DNA of 34,386 nucleotides from Streptomyces olivaceus. Its GTDB lineage: Bacteria; Actinomycetota; Actinomycetes; Streptomycetales; Streptomycetaceae. The stretch spans positions 1 through 34,386 of the forward strand of contig NZ_JOFH01000055.1 of assembly GCF_000721235.1 (NCBI RefSeq). Direction: 5' to 3'. The position numbers were made by a program, and so were the translations under genes. A model generated the notes under the pieces. It ran no database searches. It was not told the origin of the DNA and was given only the letters and a program-made list of their open reading frames with translations. Shown here piece after piece: positions 16,938 to 27,741 of the stretch; positions within the stretch are counted from its first letter, which is position 1; the number at the start of each line of letters is the position of its first letter.

Positions 16938-17229
16938 GCCCGTCCGACCGCCCCGCCCGGCAGGGCGACCTGCAGGCCGACGGCGACGACGGAGAGCACG
17001 CGCCGCACACGGGTCCGAACGCCGGCGCGTGGTCCTCGCCGAGGGCGACGGCGCCGAGCGGACGGGCCGGGGCCGGCAGCGCGCCGGCAGCGAGCAGGAC
17101 GGCACCGAGGGAGCCGTCCGGGCACGCGAGGGGAACTGCCCCCGGCGCGGCGGTGTTTCGCGCCGCGCCGCCCGGCCGGACGGCGCGGAATCGGCCGGAT
17201 GCGATGCACATGTTCCAGTGGACGCATGC

Positions 17230-17248
17230 TTAGCTTAGGCTAACCTAA
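17230..17248. promoter_or_regulatory. iron box (DmdR/IdeR operator)
   Basis: TTAGCTTAGGCTAACCTAA matches the 19-bp actinobacterial iron-box consensus (TTAGGTTAGGCTAACCTAA) at 18 of 19 positions. It sits 79 nt before the esterase start and stands out in GC-rich surroundings. DmdR/IdeR with bound Fe2+ would repress the operon when iron is sufficient. Confidence 0.9.
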
Positions 17249-17326
17249 CCAAGGCTGCTGATGACTCGGTCGGCGGCTTCCGCCTCCCTGTCTGCCCCTG
17301 CGACCAGCGGTTCACGGAGAACGCCG

Positions 17327-18691
17327 ATGCCCACGCTGCCCCACCCCCTGACCAGCGGTGCCGACGCACCGGACGTCCGCCCGGTCCGGGTCACGGGCGC
17401 GCGCGTGACCCGCCTTCTGCAGGAGTGCGAAGGAGCCGACGACACACGGCGGACGGCGCTGGCGGCGGCCTTCTGGAGCGAGGTGGAGCGCCGGGGCACC
17501 CCGCTGGTCGAGGCACTCGACGGCGACCCGGGCCACCGGTCGGTCACGTTCCTGTGGCGGGGCCACCGCGCCACCCGTCAGGTGCTGCTGTGCGGCAACC
17601 GCATCACCGACCGCGACCGGCTGGCCTCCTCGCTCCTCGAACGGGTGCCCGGTACCGACGTCTGGCACCTCGGCCTGCGGCTGCGCGCCGACCACCGGGG
17701 CTCCTACCGGATGGCCGCCGACATCTCGCTCGGTGCGGTGCCCGCGGAACCGGCCGCCCTCCAGCAGCGGTTGCGCTCGCTGTCCGCGCACGCGGCGGCC
17801 GACCCGCTCAACCCGCGTACCGTGGCGACGCGTTGGCAGCCTGCCGACGGATCGGTCTTCGCCCTTCCCGGCGCCCCGCCCGAGCCGTGGTCCGGACGTC
17901 GGGGCACGGTGCCCGCCGGGCGGGTGCAGAGGCACCGGGTGCCGGGCACGGAGCCGGTCGGCGACCGGGACACCTGGGTCTATCTGCCGCCGGGTCACGA
18001 GGGGGCCGCCCGCACCCCGCTGCCGGTCGCGGTCGTGTGCGACGGCGACATGTGGTTCGGACGGCTCGCGCTCGGCGACACCCTGGACGCGCTGATCGCC
18101 GACGGCGCGCTGCCGCCGCTCGCGGTGGTCGCGCCGGACGCGGTGGACCGTCCCACCCGGTGGCGGGACCTGGGCTGCCGGGAGCCCTTCGTACGCTTCC
18201 TGGCGGACGAGCTGCTGCCCTGGGCGGCCGGCCGCTGGCCACTGACCACCGACCCGGGGCGCACGATCGTTGCCGGTCAGAGCCTCGGCGCCATGACCGC
18301 GCTGTACGCCGGCCTGCTCCGCCCGGACCGCTTCGGCAACGTACTCGCCCAGTCCGCCTCTCTGTGGTGGCGCCCCGGCCTGCCACCGCCGGGCACCGCG
18401 AAACCCCCGGCGCACGACGCTCCGTGGCTCGCCGGCCGCGTCGCCGCCGTCGCGACGCGTCCCCTGACGGCCCATCTGGACGTGGGGCTGCACGAGGGTT
18501 CCACGGTCGGCCACACCCTCGCCCTGTACGACAGCCTCCGCGCGGCGGGCCACCGGGTCACCCACGGCACCTACAACGGCGGCCACGACTACGCCTGCTG
18601 GCACGGCGCCCTCGCGTCCGGCCTGGTACGGCTGCTCGGCACCGGCACCGGCATGGCCCCGGGCCCGAGGCCGGCTCCGTCCGCCGGGTGA
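17327..18691 (+). CDS. fes: Fes-type siderophore esterase
   Basis: A 454-aa alpha/beta hydrolase of the enterochelin-esterase family, which cleaves ferric catecholate siderophores in the cytoplasm to release iron. The N-terminal Fes domain (about 50-190; [20 protein letters not shown]) precedes the hydrolase domain. The nucleophile S319 lies in VAGQSLGAM and the catalytic H420 in GGHDYACW. There is no signal peptide, so it acts inside the cell. The ATG at 17327 is preferred because GGAGA lies 7 nt upstream; another in-frame ATG at 17261 has no such site. It is the first gene downstream of the iron box and 72 nt before the isochorismate synthase gene, so iron-repressed co-expression is likely. 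Confidence 0.87.
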   Translation: MPTLPHPLTSGADAPDVRPVRVTGARVTRLLQECEGADDTRRTALAAAFWSEVERRGTPLVEALDGDPGHRSVTFLWRGHRATRQVLLCGNRITDRDRLASSLLERVPGTDVWHLGLRLRADHRGSYRMAADISLGAVPAEPAALQQRLRSLSAHAAADPLNPRTVATRWQPADGSVFALPGAPPEPWSGRRGTVPAGRVQRHRVPGTEPVGDRDTWVYLPPGHEGAARTPLPVAVVCDGDMWFGRLALGDTLDALIADGALPPLAVVAPDAVDRPTRWRDLGCREPFVRFLADELLPWAAGRWPLTTDPGRTIVAGQSLGAMTALYAGLLRPDRFGNVLAQSASLWWRPGLPPPGTAKPPAHDAPWLAGRVAAVATRPLTAHLDVGLHEGSTVGHTLALYDSLRAAGHRVTHGTYNGGHDYACWHGALASGLVRLLGTGTGMAPGPRPAPSAG

Positions 18692-18763
18692 TCGACGGCG
18701 ACGCGACCCTGCGCGCCCGACCCACCGCCCGGAACCGCTCCCGCCACCCCACTGGAGACAGCC

Positions 18764-19953
18764 ATGCCCCTTTCCGCGCCCACCTCCCCGCCCGCCGCGG
18801 CACCGGTCGAACCCGGCGCCGCGACCACGCTCCTGGAGTCCTACCGCCCCGCGGGCGACCGCTTCCTCGCCACGCCCCGGCACACCCTTCTGGGCCGCGG
18901 CACCACCGCCGCGATACCCCACGACCCCCGCCCGGCGCCGGTGCGGGTGCGCGAGGTCCTCGGCACGCTGCGCCGCCCCGGCGCCCCGCTCCCGGTGGTC
19001 GTCGGAGCGCTGCCCTTCGCCCCCGACGCACCACCCGAGCTGGCCGTCCCGCGGACGGTGCGCTGGGGACCGCCGCTGCGCGAGGACCCGCTGATCGGCC
19101 TGCCCGTACCCCGCGACCGGGACCGGTGGACGGTGCGGGAGGTACCGGCACCCGAGCGGTACGGCGAGGCGGTCGCGGCGGCGGTGGCGCGGATGCGGGC
19201 CGGGGAGTTCGACAAGGTCGTCCTCGCGCGCACCCTGGAGCTGGCCGCGGAGCGCGATCCCGACCTGCCGGCCATGCTGCGCCGCCTGGCCCGCCGGGAC
19301 CCCGCGGGCTACACCTTCGCGGTGCCCAGCGGCCCCGGCCGCACCCTCATCGGCGCCAGCCCCGAACTGCTCGTCGCGCGCGAGGGCGGCCGGCTCACCG
19401 CCAACCCACTGGCCGGGTCGTCGCCCCGCAGCACGGACCTCGCCGAGGACGTGCGGCGGGCCGTCGCACTCCTGGAGTCGGAGAAGGACCTGCACGAGCA
19501 CGCCCTGGTGGTGGCCGCCGTACGCGAGGCGCTGGCGCCCCACTGCTCGGCGCTCCAGGTGCCCGAGCGGCCCACGCTGGTGCGCACGGCGGCCATGTGG
19601 CACCTGTCGACCACGGTCACCGGCGAGGTGGCCGACCCGGGGACCACCGCCCTCGACCTGGCGTCGGCGCTGCACCCGACGCCCGCCGTGTGCGGGACGC
19701 CGACGGAGGTGGCGCGGGCCGTGATCGCCGAGTCGGAGCCCTTCGACCGGGGCGCCTACACCGGCATGGTCGGCTGGCAGGACGCCGACGGCGACGGCGA
19801 GTGGGTCGTGACGATCCGCTGTGCCGAGGCCGAGGGGCGCTCCCTGCGGCTGTTCGCCGGCGCGGGCGTCGTGGCGTCCTCCACGCCGCAGGCCGAGACC
19901 GCGGAGACCGCCGCCAAGTTCCGTACCTTCCTGCACGCCGTGGGAGCGACGCT

Positions 19954-19957
<4 letters not shown>
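18764..19957 (+). CDS. dhbC: isochorismate synthase
   Basis: A 397-aa chorismate-utilising enzyme converting chorismate to isochorismate, the first step to 2,3-dihydroxybenzoate. The C-terminal chorismate-binding domain (about 130-395) contains [12 protein letters not shown] (with the general-base lysine of EntC/DhbC), IGASPELLV (with the acidic partner), [19 protein letters not shown] and [10 protein letters not shown]. Those patterns fit the EntC/DhbC group rather than anthranilate or aminodeoxychorismate synthases. A GGAGA site precedes the ATG. The stop overlaps the next start by GTGA (19954-19957), so translation is coupled to the DhbE-isochorismatase gene. Part of the iron-box operon. 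Confidence 0.93.
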
Positions 19958-22239
<2,282 letters not shown>

Positions 22240-22317
22240 CCTCCGCAGCCCCCTCCGTGGCGCCGACGGTGGAGCGGATCCGCCTCGCCCGCCGGCCGGC
22301 TCCCGTCCGCGCGCCCG

Positions 22318-22983
22318 TCACTTCCCGTCGCGGGGGGTGACGGGCGCGAGCACCATCGCCACGAGCGCGTCCACCAGTCCGTCCGCGGCCTCCCCCCAGT
22401 CGGCCCGCGGCGTGGGCCGCCCCTCGGCCAGCGCGCGTTCCCGCTCGGCCGCCATGTGCACGATGAGGTGGCGCGCCATGTCGCTCCGCTCGGCGCGGAC
22501 GTCGTCCGGCAGCGGGGGCATGCACCGGTTGCGCCCGGCGATGATCGCCCGCAGGGAGGCCGAGGCGCGGGACTCCTCGGTCATGATCTCGCGCAGCACC
22601 GGGTCGGTCATGACCTGGGCGCAGAACCGCGCGTACCAGGTGGGGCTGCCCAGCGCCGCCAGATGGTCGAACTGCGGTCGCACCAGGCAGTCGACCCAGT
22701 CGCGCAGGTCGGTCGAGTTCCCGAGGGCGTCGAGCTGGCGGGCCCGCAGGTCCTCGACCCGTTCCGAGTGGCGCCGCACGATGGCGCGCACGAGGTCGGA
22801 CTTGGTGCCGAAGTGGTAGCCGACGGCGGCGTTGTTGCCCTGCCCCGCGGCCTCGCTGACCTGGCGGTTGGAGACCGCGTAGACCCCGTGCTCGGCGAAC
22901 AGCCGCTCGGCGGTGGCCAGGATCAGCTGCCGGGTCGCGCTGACCTGTTCCGTCCGTACCGTCCTGCTCGCCATGGTCACCAC
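22318..22983 (-). CDS. TetR family transcriptional regulator
   Basis: A 221-aa repressor with an N-terminal HTH: ILATAERLFAEHGVYAVSNRQVSEAAGQGNNAAVGYHFGTKSDLV (about residues 20-65). The phrase QGNNAAVGYHFG is characteristic of a TetR subgroup often found next to transporters. The C-terminal part is helical and ligand-binding. The GTG at 22983 is placed 10 nt after AAGGAGGG; GTG 22980 or ATG 22974 are alternatives. It diverges from an MFS gene, and the 221-nt gap holds an AT-rich inverted repeat at 23140-23158, so it probably controls that transporter and itself. It converges on the siderophore operon. Confidence 0.87.
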   Translation of the reverse strand: MVTMASRTVRTEQVSATRQLILATAERLFAEHGVYAVSNRQVSEAAGQGNNAAVGYHFGTKSDLVRAIVRRHSERVEDLRARQLDALGNSTDLRDWVDCLVRPQFDHLAALGSPTWYARFCAQVMTDPVLREIMTEESRASASLRAIIAGRNRCMPPLPDDVRAERSDMARHLIVHMAAERERALAEGRPTPRADWGEAADGLVDALVAMVLAPVTPRDGK

Positions 22984-23137
22984 CGCGCCGGGACCCTCCT
23001 TGCGGCCCGCGACGGCCGGTCCCTCGAGTCGTCGCAGGTCGGCCGTCGTACGGCTCGTACTCCCGAAGCCTACGGGGCCGCGGGCCCGCAGAGCCGCGCG
23101 GCCCCGAGAAGCACGTGCTCCTCACACCCCGTAGGAT

Positions 23138-23159
23138 ACTTCAAGCGACTGACTTAAAG
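23138..23159. promoter_or_regulatory. candidate operator between tetR and MFS gene
   Basis: An AT-rich island contains the direct repeats ACTTCAAG (23138-23145) and ACTTAAAG (23152-23159), 14 bp apart. The same bases form the imperfect palindrome TTNAAG-N7-CTTNAA at 23140-23158. It lies 45 nt before the MFS start, where a TetR repressor would block transcription. Confidence 0.5.
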
Positions 23160-23204
23160 GTTTGGCGCTCCGGTTCTCATGCTCATCGCCCGAAAGGCTC
23201 CTCC

Positions 23205-24659
23205 ATGTCCGCTTCTCCCGCCGCACCGCGGCCGAACGCCGTGGTGGCGGTACTGGCCCTGGCCGGGATCGTCGTCTCGCTGATGCAGACCCTGGTCATC
23301 CCGATCGTCCCGGAACTGCCCCGGCTGCTGGACGCGCCGGCGTCGGACGCGGCCTGGGCGGTGACCGCCACGCTGCTGGCCGCCGCGGTGGCCACCCCGG
23401 TCGTCGGCCGGCTCGGCGACATGGCGGGCAAGCGGCGGATGCTGCTGTTCAGCGTGTGCCTGCTGATCGTCGGCTCGGTGGTCTGCGGGCTGAGCGACAC
23501 CCTGGTCCCGATGGTCGTGGGCCGCGCGCTGCAGGGACTGTCCGCGGCGGTGATCCCGCTCGGCATCAGCATCATGCGCGACGAACTGCCCGCGGAGCGG
23601 CTGGCCGGTGCCACCGCCCTGATGAGCGCCTCGCTCGGCGTCGGCGGTGCGCTCGGTCTGCCCATCGCCGCGCTGATCGCGGACAACATGGACTGGCACA
23701 TGCTGTTCTGGCTCTCCGGCGCCCTCGGCGCCGTCGCCCTGGTGCTGGTGCTGATACTCGTGCCGGAGTCGGCCGTGCGCACCGGCGGCCGCTTCGACGT
23801 GCTCGGCGGCCTCGGCATGGCGGCCGGCCTGGTCTGCCTGCTGCTGGCCATCTCCAAGGGCGCCGACTGGGGCTGGGGCAGCGGCACCACCCTGGGCCTG
23901 TTCGCGGCGGCCGTGGTGGTCCTGCTGGTGTGGGGCTGGTGGGAGCTGCGCATCCCGCAGCCGCTGGTCGACCTGCGCACCACCGCCCGCCGCCAGGTGC
24001 TGTTCACCAACCTGGCGTCGATCGCCGTCGGCTTCTCCATGTTCGCGATGTCCCTGGTGCTTCCGCAGCTGCTGCAGTTGCCCGAGGCCACCGGTTACGG
24101 CCTGGGCCGCTCCCTGCTGACCGCCGGTCTGGTGATGGCGCCGTCCGGCCTGGTGATGATGGCGTTCGCCCCGGTCTCCGCCAAGGTGTCCAAGACCCGC
24201 GGCCCGAAGGTCACCCTGATGATCGGTGCCCTGATCGTGGCGTCCGGCTACGGGCTGAACATCGTGCTGATGTCCGAGGTCTGGCACCTGGCGCTGGTCT
24301 CCTGCGTCATCGGCGCCGGTATCGGCTTCACCTACGGCGCGATGCCCGCCCTGATCATGGGCGCGGTGCCGGCGAGCGAGACGGCCGCCGCGAACAGCCT
24401 GAACACGCTCATGCGGTCCATCGGTACGTCGGTCGCGAGCGCCATCGCCGGTGTGATCCTGGCCCAGATGACGGTCAGCCTCGGCGGCTTCGCCCTGCCC
24501 TCCGAGAACGCCTTCAAGGTGGTCATGGCGATCGGTGCCGGCGCCGCCCTGCTCGCCTTCGTGATCGCGTCCTTCATCCCGCGCCACCGCGCCGGCACCG
24601 GGGTCGCGCACTCCGCGCCGGCCGTGGGCGCCGAGGCGCCGGCCGCCTCCGCGCACTGA
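23205..24659 (+). CDS. MFS drug/metabolite exporter, DHA2 (EmrB/QacA) type
   Basis: A 484-aa inner-membrane transporter with about 14 predicted helices, the count of the DHA2 group. The inter-helix motif A appears as GRLGDMAGKRRMLL, motif C is suggested by SASLGVGGALGLPIAALIADN, and the N-terminal helix VVAVLALAGIVVSLMQTLVIPIVPELP is typical. It would use the proton gradient to export drugs or metabolites. The ATG at 23205 follows GAAAGG. A divergent TetR regulator supports inducible efflux. Its position next to the catechol operon allows a role in siderophore or precursor export, but nothing in the sequence demonstrates that. A strong hairpin terminates it. Confidence 0.9.
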   Translation: MSASPAAPRPNAVVAVLALAGIVVSLMQTLVIPIVPELPRLLDAPASDAAWAVTATLLAAAVATPVVGRLGDMAGKRRMLLFSVCLLIVGSVVCGLSDTLVPMVVGRALQGLSAAVIPLGISIMRDELPAERLAGATALMSASLGVGGALGLPIAALIADNMDWHMLFWLSGALGAVALVLVLILVPESAVRTGGRFDVLGGLGMAAGLVCLLLAISKGADWGWGSGTTLGLFAAAVVVLLVWGWWELRIPQPLVDLRTTARRQVLFTNLASIAVGFSMFAMSLVLPQLLQLPEATGYGLGRSLLTAGLVMAPSGLVMMAFAPVSAKVSKTRGPKVTLMIGALIVASGYGLNIVLMSEVWHLALVSCVIGAGIGFTYGAMPALIMGAVPASETAAANSLNTLMRSIGTSVASAIAGVILAQMTVSLGGFALPSENAFKVVMAIGAGAALLAFVIASFIPRHRAGTGVAHSAPAVGAEAPAASAH

Positions 24660-24664
24660 CGGCG

Positions 24665-24700
24665 ACGGCGCCGGTCCCCCGCCGCCGGGACCGGCGCCGT
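24665..24700 (+). terminator. terminator hairpin after MFS gene
   Basis: ACGGCGCCGGTCCC (24665-24678) pairs perfectly with its complement at 24687-24700 over 14 bp, closing an 8-nt loop. It starts 6 nt after the MFS stop codon. Confidence 0.75.
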
Positions 24701-24759
24701 TCAGGCGAACCTGGCGGGCGACGCGCGTGACGGCCGCCGGACGCGTCGAGAACTGACCC

Positions 24760-25740
24760 GTGGACCTGCCGCTGATCCCGCCCATGCTCGCCACCCCCGG
24801 CGTCCTGCCGCCCGCCCGGCAGGACGCGCGCTGGGCCTACGAGACCAAGCAGGACGGCCAGCGCGTGGTGGTCTACCTCCCCGGCGACGGCAGCGTGCTG
24901 CTGCGTGCCCGCTCCGGGCAGGACATCACCGGCGCCTATCCCGAACTGGCACCGCTCGCCACCGCGCTGGGCGCCACCTCCGCCGTACTCGACGGCGAGG
25001 TGCTGGTCCTGGACGAACAGGGCCGCGCCGACTTCCAGTTGCTCCAGTCCCGGATGGGCCTCGCCCACGCCCCGGGCCGGGCGGCGCACCGGGCGGCCCG
25101 GGTCCCCGCCCACCTCGTGCTGTTCGACGCCCTGCACCTGGCGGGCGAGTCCCTGCTGCGCCTTCCGTACACGGCCCGTCGCGACCGGCTGACCGGCCTC
25201 GGCCTGACCGGGCCGTCCTGGTCGACCCCGGCCGCGCTGGTCGGTCACGGCGAACAGGCCCTGCGGGCCACCCGCGAGCACGGCCTGGAGGGGCTGGTAT
25301 GCAAGCGGCTGGACTCCGTGTACGAGCCGGGCGTCCGCTCCCGGGCCTGGGTCAAGATCCGCAACATGCGCGGCGAGGACGTGGTGGTCGGCGGCTGGCT
25401 GCCCGGCAAGGGACGGCTCACGGGCCTGCCGGGCGCCGTGCTGGTGGGCCAGCGCGCCGCGGGCCGGCTGCGTTACGTCGGCGGTGTCGGCACCGGCTGG
25501 AACGCCGCCGAGCGCGACGAACTGGCGGCGCTGCTGCGGGCGGCGGCGAGCGACGTGTGCCCCTTCGACCCGGTGCCGCCGGTGCCGGGAGCGCGCTGGG
25601 TGGTTCCCCGGCTGGTGGGCGAGGTCCGCTACAGCACCCGCACCCGGGAGGGCATGCTGCGCCAGCCGTCCTGGCTCAGGCTCCGCCCGGACCTGGCGCC
25701 CGAGGACTCGGCGGCCGACCTCCCGGACAACTCGGTGTGA
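24760..25740 (+). CDS. ATP-dependent DNA ligase, LigD/LigC type
   Basis: A 326-aa ligase sealing nicks using ATP. Nucleotidyltransferase motifs are in order: motif I with the AMP-accepting lysine (TKQDGQR), DGEVLVLD, motif III (LFDALHL), motif IV (EGLVCKR) and motif V (WVKIRN). The C-terminal OB-fold follows (VVVGGWLPGKGRL, GRLRYVGGVGTGW, WVVPRLVGEVRYSTRTREGMLRQPSW). The short length and lack of extra domains match the ligase module of LigD or stand-alone LigC enzymes used in Ku-dependent end joining. The GTG at 24760 is the only plausible start close to the conserved LPLIPPMLAT. No Ku gene is adjacent, but a stand-alone LigD phosphoesterase lies at 12837. Confidence 0.9.
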   Translation: MDLPLIPPMLATPGVLPPARQDARWAYETKQDGQRVVVYLPGDGSVLLRARSGQDITGAYPELAPLATALGATSAVLDGEVLVLDEQGRADFQLLQSRMGLAHAPGRAAHRAARVPAHLVLFDALHLAGESLLRLPYTARRDRLTGLGLTGPSWSTPAALVGHGEQALRATREHGLEGLVCKRLDSVYEPGVRSRAWVKIRNMRGEDVVVGGWLPGKGRLTGLPGAVLVGQRAAGRLRYVGGVGTGWNAAERDELAALLRAAASDVCPFDPVPPVPGARWVVPRLVGEVRYSTRTREGMLRQPSWLRLRPDLAPEDSAADLPDNSV

Positions 25741-25749
25741 GAACACGAC

Positions 25750-25776
25750 CCGGGGTGACGGAACGTCAGGCCCCGG
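25750..25776 (+). terminator. terminator hairpin after DNA ligase
   Basis: CCGGGG and TGACG (25750-25760) pair with CGTCA (25764-25768) and CCCCGG (25771-25776), leaving a GAA loop and a 2-nt bulge. It begins 10 nt after the ligase stop. Confidence 0.6.
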
Positions 25777-25916
25777 ATCGGGTATGAGGGCAGTCCTTCA
25801 CCACAGCGACACCTGGGCGCTCTTGGCGCGGGAGGGAAAAGAGGGGACCCTGAACTGCCCTTCCCCCCACACCCGTCGGGTCGTGCCGAATAGAGCGCCC
25901 GACAGAGGAGGACACG

Positions 25917-26693
25917 ATGTCCCCGCGCACCCAGCGCCCCCGCCGCAGGAGATGGCTCGCCGCGCCGCTCGGCGCCCTCGCCCTGGTCCTCGCCTCTCCC
26001 GCCACGGCCTTCGCCGCCCCGCCCCCGGGGCTGCCCGGCAACGCCGACAGCCTGGAGCAGGCCTACCAACCCGCCTACGACTACGACACCGACGGCTGCT
26101 ACCCGACACCGGCCATCGGGCCGGACGGCACGGTCAACGGCGGTCTCAACCCGACCGGCGACCTGAACGGCAACTGCCGCGACGCCGCCGACCTGGAGAA
26201 CACCAACGGCTACGCGCGCGCCACGTGCAACAACGGCTGGTGCGCCTACATGTACGGCCTCTACTTCGAGAAGGACCAGGCGCTGCCGGGCAGCAGCCTC
26301 GGCGGGCACCGGCACGACTGGGAGCACGTGGTGGTGTGGGTGGCCGACGGCACGGTCCAGTACGTGTCGACCTCCGCCCACGGCTCGTTCAGCGTGCACG
26401 AGCGGTCGGCCGTCCGGTTCGACGGCACCCACCCGAAGATCGTCTACCACAAGGACGGGATCAGCACCCACTGCTTCCGTCTGGCGACCTCGGGCGACGA
26501 GCCGCCGGAGAACCACCGGGGCGACTGGCAGTACCCGACGCTGGTCGGGTGGAACGGCTACCCCGCGGGCCTGCGCGAGAAGTTGAGCACCTACGACTTC
26601 GGCAGCGCCAACTTCGGCCTCAAGGACGGCAGTTTCGCCTCCCACCTGGCGGCCGCCAAGCCCTCCGGCATCCCCTTCGACCCGAACGCCTGA
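25917..26693 (+). CDS. secreted NPP1/NLP-family protein (necrosis- and ethylene-inducing-like)
   Basis: A 258-aa exported protein. The N-terminus is a signal peptide with four Arg residues (about 9-12) before a hydrophobic stretch LAAPLGALALVLA, cleaved near TAFA-APPP; the RRRRWLA run is compatible with Tat but not a clean match. The mature part has the NLP hallmark GHRHDWE at 130-136 and the preceding block AYMYGLYFEKDQALPG. Five cysteines (C61, C87, C104, C109, C186) could form disulfides. NLPs of plant pathogens bind plant sphingolipids and permeabilise membranes, and a metal ion sits near the GHRHDWE loop. Here the key residues look intact; whether this one is toxic is unknown. GAGGAGG precedes the ATG. 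Confidence 0.92.
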   Translation: MSPRTQRPRRRRWLAAPLGALALVLASPATAFAAPPPGLPGNADSLEQAYQPAYDYDTDGCYPTPAIGPDGTVNGGLNPTGDLNGNCRDAADLENTNGYARATCNNGWCAYMYGLYFEKDQALPGSSLGGHRHDWEHVVVWVADGTVQYVSTSAHGSFSVHERSAVRFDGTHPKIVYHKDGISTHCFRLATSGDEPPENHRGDWQYPTLVGWNGYPAGLREKLSTYDFGSANFGLKDGSFASHLAAAKPSGIPFDPNA

Positions 26694-26753
26694 GCCGGGG
26701 GCGACACCGGGCCACTCGGGCGGACCGTGCGCCGCGGGGGCGGTGGCACGCAC

Positions 26754-26759
26754 TATCGT
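26754..26759 (+). promoter_or_regulatory. -10 hexamer of a probable leaderless promoter (hemC-like)
   Basis: TATCGT lies 6 nt before the ATG at 26766; no Shine-Dalgarno sequence precedes that ATG. Confidence 0.5.
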
Positions 26760-26765
26760 GTGCGC

Positions 26766-27701
26766 ATGTCCGCCCCCGAACTGATCCGCGTCGTCTCCCG
26801 CGACTCCCCGATGGCCCTGGCCCAGGTCGAGCGCGTCCGGGCCGAACTGGCGGCCCTCCACCCCGGCGTGCGCACCGAGGTCGTCCCGGTGAAGACCACC
26901 GGCGACAAGTGGCTCGGCGACCTGTCCCTGGTGGAGGGCAAGGGCGCGTTCACCAAGGAGGTCGACGCCGCGCTGCTGTCGGGCGAGGCCGACCTCGCGG
27001 TGCACTGCGTCAAGGACGTGCCCGCCGACCGGCCGCTGCCGGCGGGCACGGTGTTCGCCGCCTTCCTGGAACGCGACGACGTCCGCGACGCGCTCGTCCA
27101 CCCGGACGGCCTCACCCTGGACGAGCTGCCGCCCGGAACCCGCGTCGGCACCTCCTCGGTGCGCCGCGTGGCCCAGCTGGCCGCCACGCACCCGGACCTG
27201 ATGTGCGTCCCCATGCGGGGCAACGCCAACCGGCGGCTGGCGAAGCTGGCCGCGGGCGAGGCGGACGCGCTGCTGCTCGCGGTCTCGGGCCTCGACCGCA
27301 TCGGCCGCCGTGACGTGATCAGCGAGGTCCTCTCCCCCGAGACTATGATGCCGCCGATCGGTGCGGGCATCCTCGCCCTGCAGTGCCGCGAGGACGACGC
27401 CGCGCTCATCGAGGCGGTCGGCCCGCTCGGTCATCCGCGCACCCACCGGGAGGCGACGGCGGAGCGCATGTTCCTGCACGTCCTCCAGGGGCACTGCAAC
27501 AGCCCGATCGCGGGCCACGCCCACGTGGACCGGAGCGGGGAGCTCTCGCTGCGGGCCTGCGTGTTCACCCCGGACGGCAAGACGCGGCTCAACGCGCACG
27601 AGTGGGCGGGCCGGCTCGACGCGGCCACCCTCGGCACCTCCGTCGCCGTGGCCCTGCTGCGTCAGGGCGCCCGGGAGATCATCGACGGCATCGCACACTG
27701 A
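26766..27701 (+). CDS. hemC: hydroxymethylbilane synthase (porphobilinogen deaminase), diverged
   Basis: A 311-aa enzyme of tetrapyrrole synthesis, joining four porphobilinogens into hydroxymethylbilane. The catalytic aspartate is D84 ([11 protein letters not shown]) and the dipyrromethane-cofactor cysteine is C244 (GHCNSPIAG). KTTGDKW, GTSSVRR and [10 protein letters not shown] are other signatures. Several usually invariant positions differ: the GGKGLF block is VEGKGAF, RGNV-x-TRL is RGNANRRL, and the cofactor motif is HCNSPIAG rather than the common GGC-x-x-P type. The gene stands alone, not with hemA, hemD or hemB, which suggests a second copy beside the usual hemC (inference). A -10 hexamer 6 nt upstream supports the ATG at 26766. 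Confidence 0.9.
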   Translation: MSAPELIRVVSRDSPMALAQVERVRAELAALHPGVRTEVVPVKTTGDKWLGDLSLVEGKGAFTKEVDAALLSGEADLAVHCVKDVPADRPLPAGTVFAAFLERDDVRDALVHPDGLTLDELPPGTRVGTSSVRRVAQLAATHPDLMCVPMRGNANRRLAKLAAGEADALLLAVSGLDRIGRRDVISEVLSPETMMPPIGAGILALQCREDDAALIEAVGPLGHPRTHREATAERMFLHVLQGHCNSPIAGHAHVDRSGELSLRACVFTPDGKTRLNAHEWAGRLDAATLGTSVAVALLRQGAREIIDGIAH

Positions 27702-27741
27702 GGCCCGGCGGGGCCCAGTGCGAAGCAGGTCCCGGCGCGGA

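Larger units (their letters stand above)
16757..17229. other. intergenic stretch with coding-like, repeat-bearing sequence
   Basis: No convincing gene lies here. On the minus strand one frame from about 17211 (residues such as GSLGAVLLAAGALPAPARPLGAVALGEDHAP) has strong third-position GC and reads like protein for about 60 codons, then turns into low-complexity Cys/Ser/Arg sequence. A neighbouring frame then takes over with VLSVVAVGLQVALPGG. This could be a decayed, frameshifted gene or chance. It also contains an 18-bp direct repeat at 16902-16937. Confidence 0.35.

Noticed and set aside
17261..17326. Upstream ATG at 17261 as the start of the esterase
   Set aside because: It lies only 12 nt after the iron box and lacks a ribosome-binding site, while GGAGA precedes the ATG at 17327 at good spacing.
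25780..25785. SigB-type -10 (GGGTAT) before the NLP gene
   Set aside because: The matching GNNT at the expected distance is absent and the site lies more than 130 nt from the start codon.
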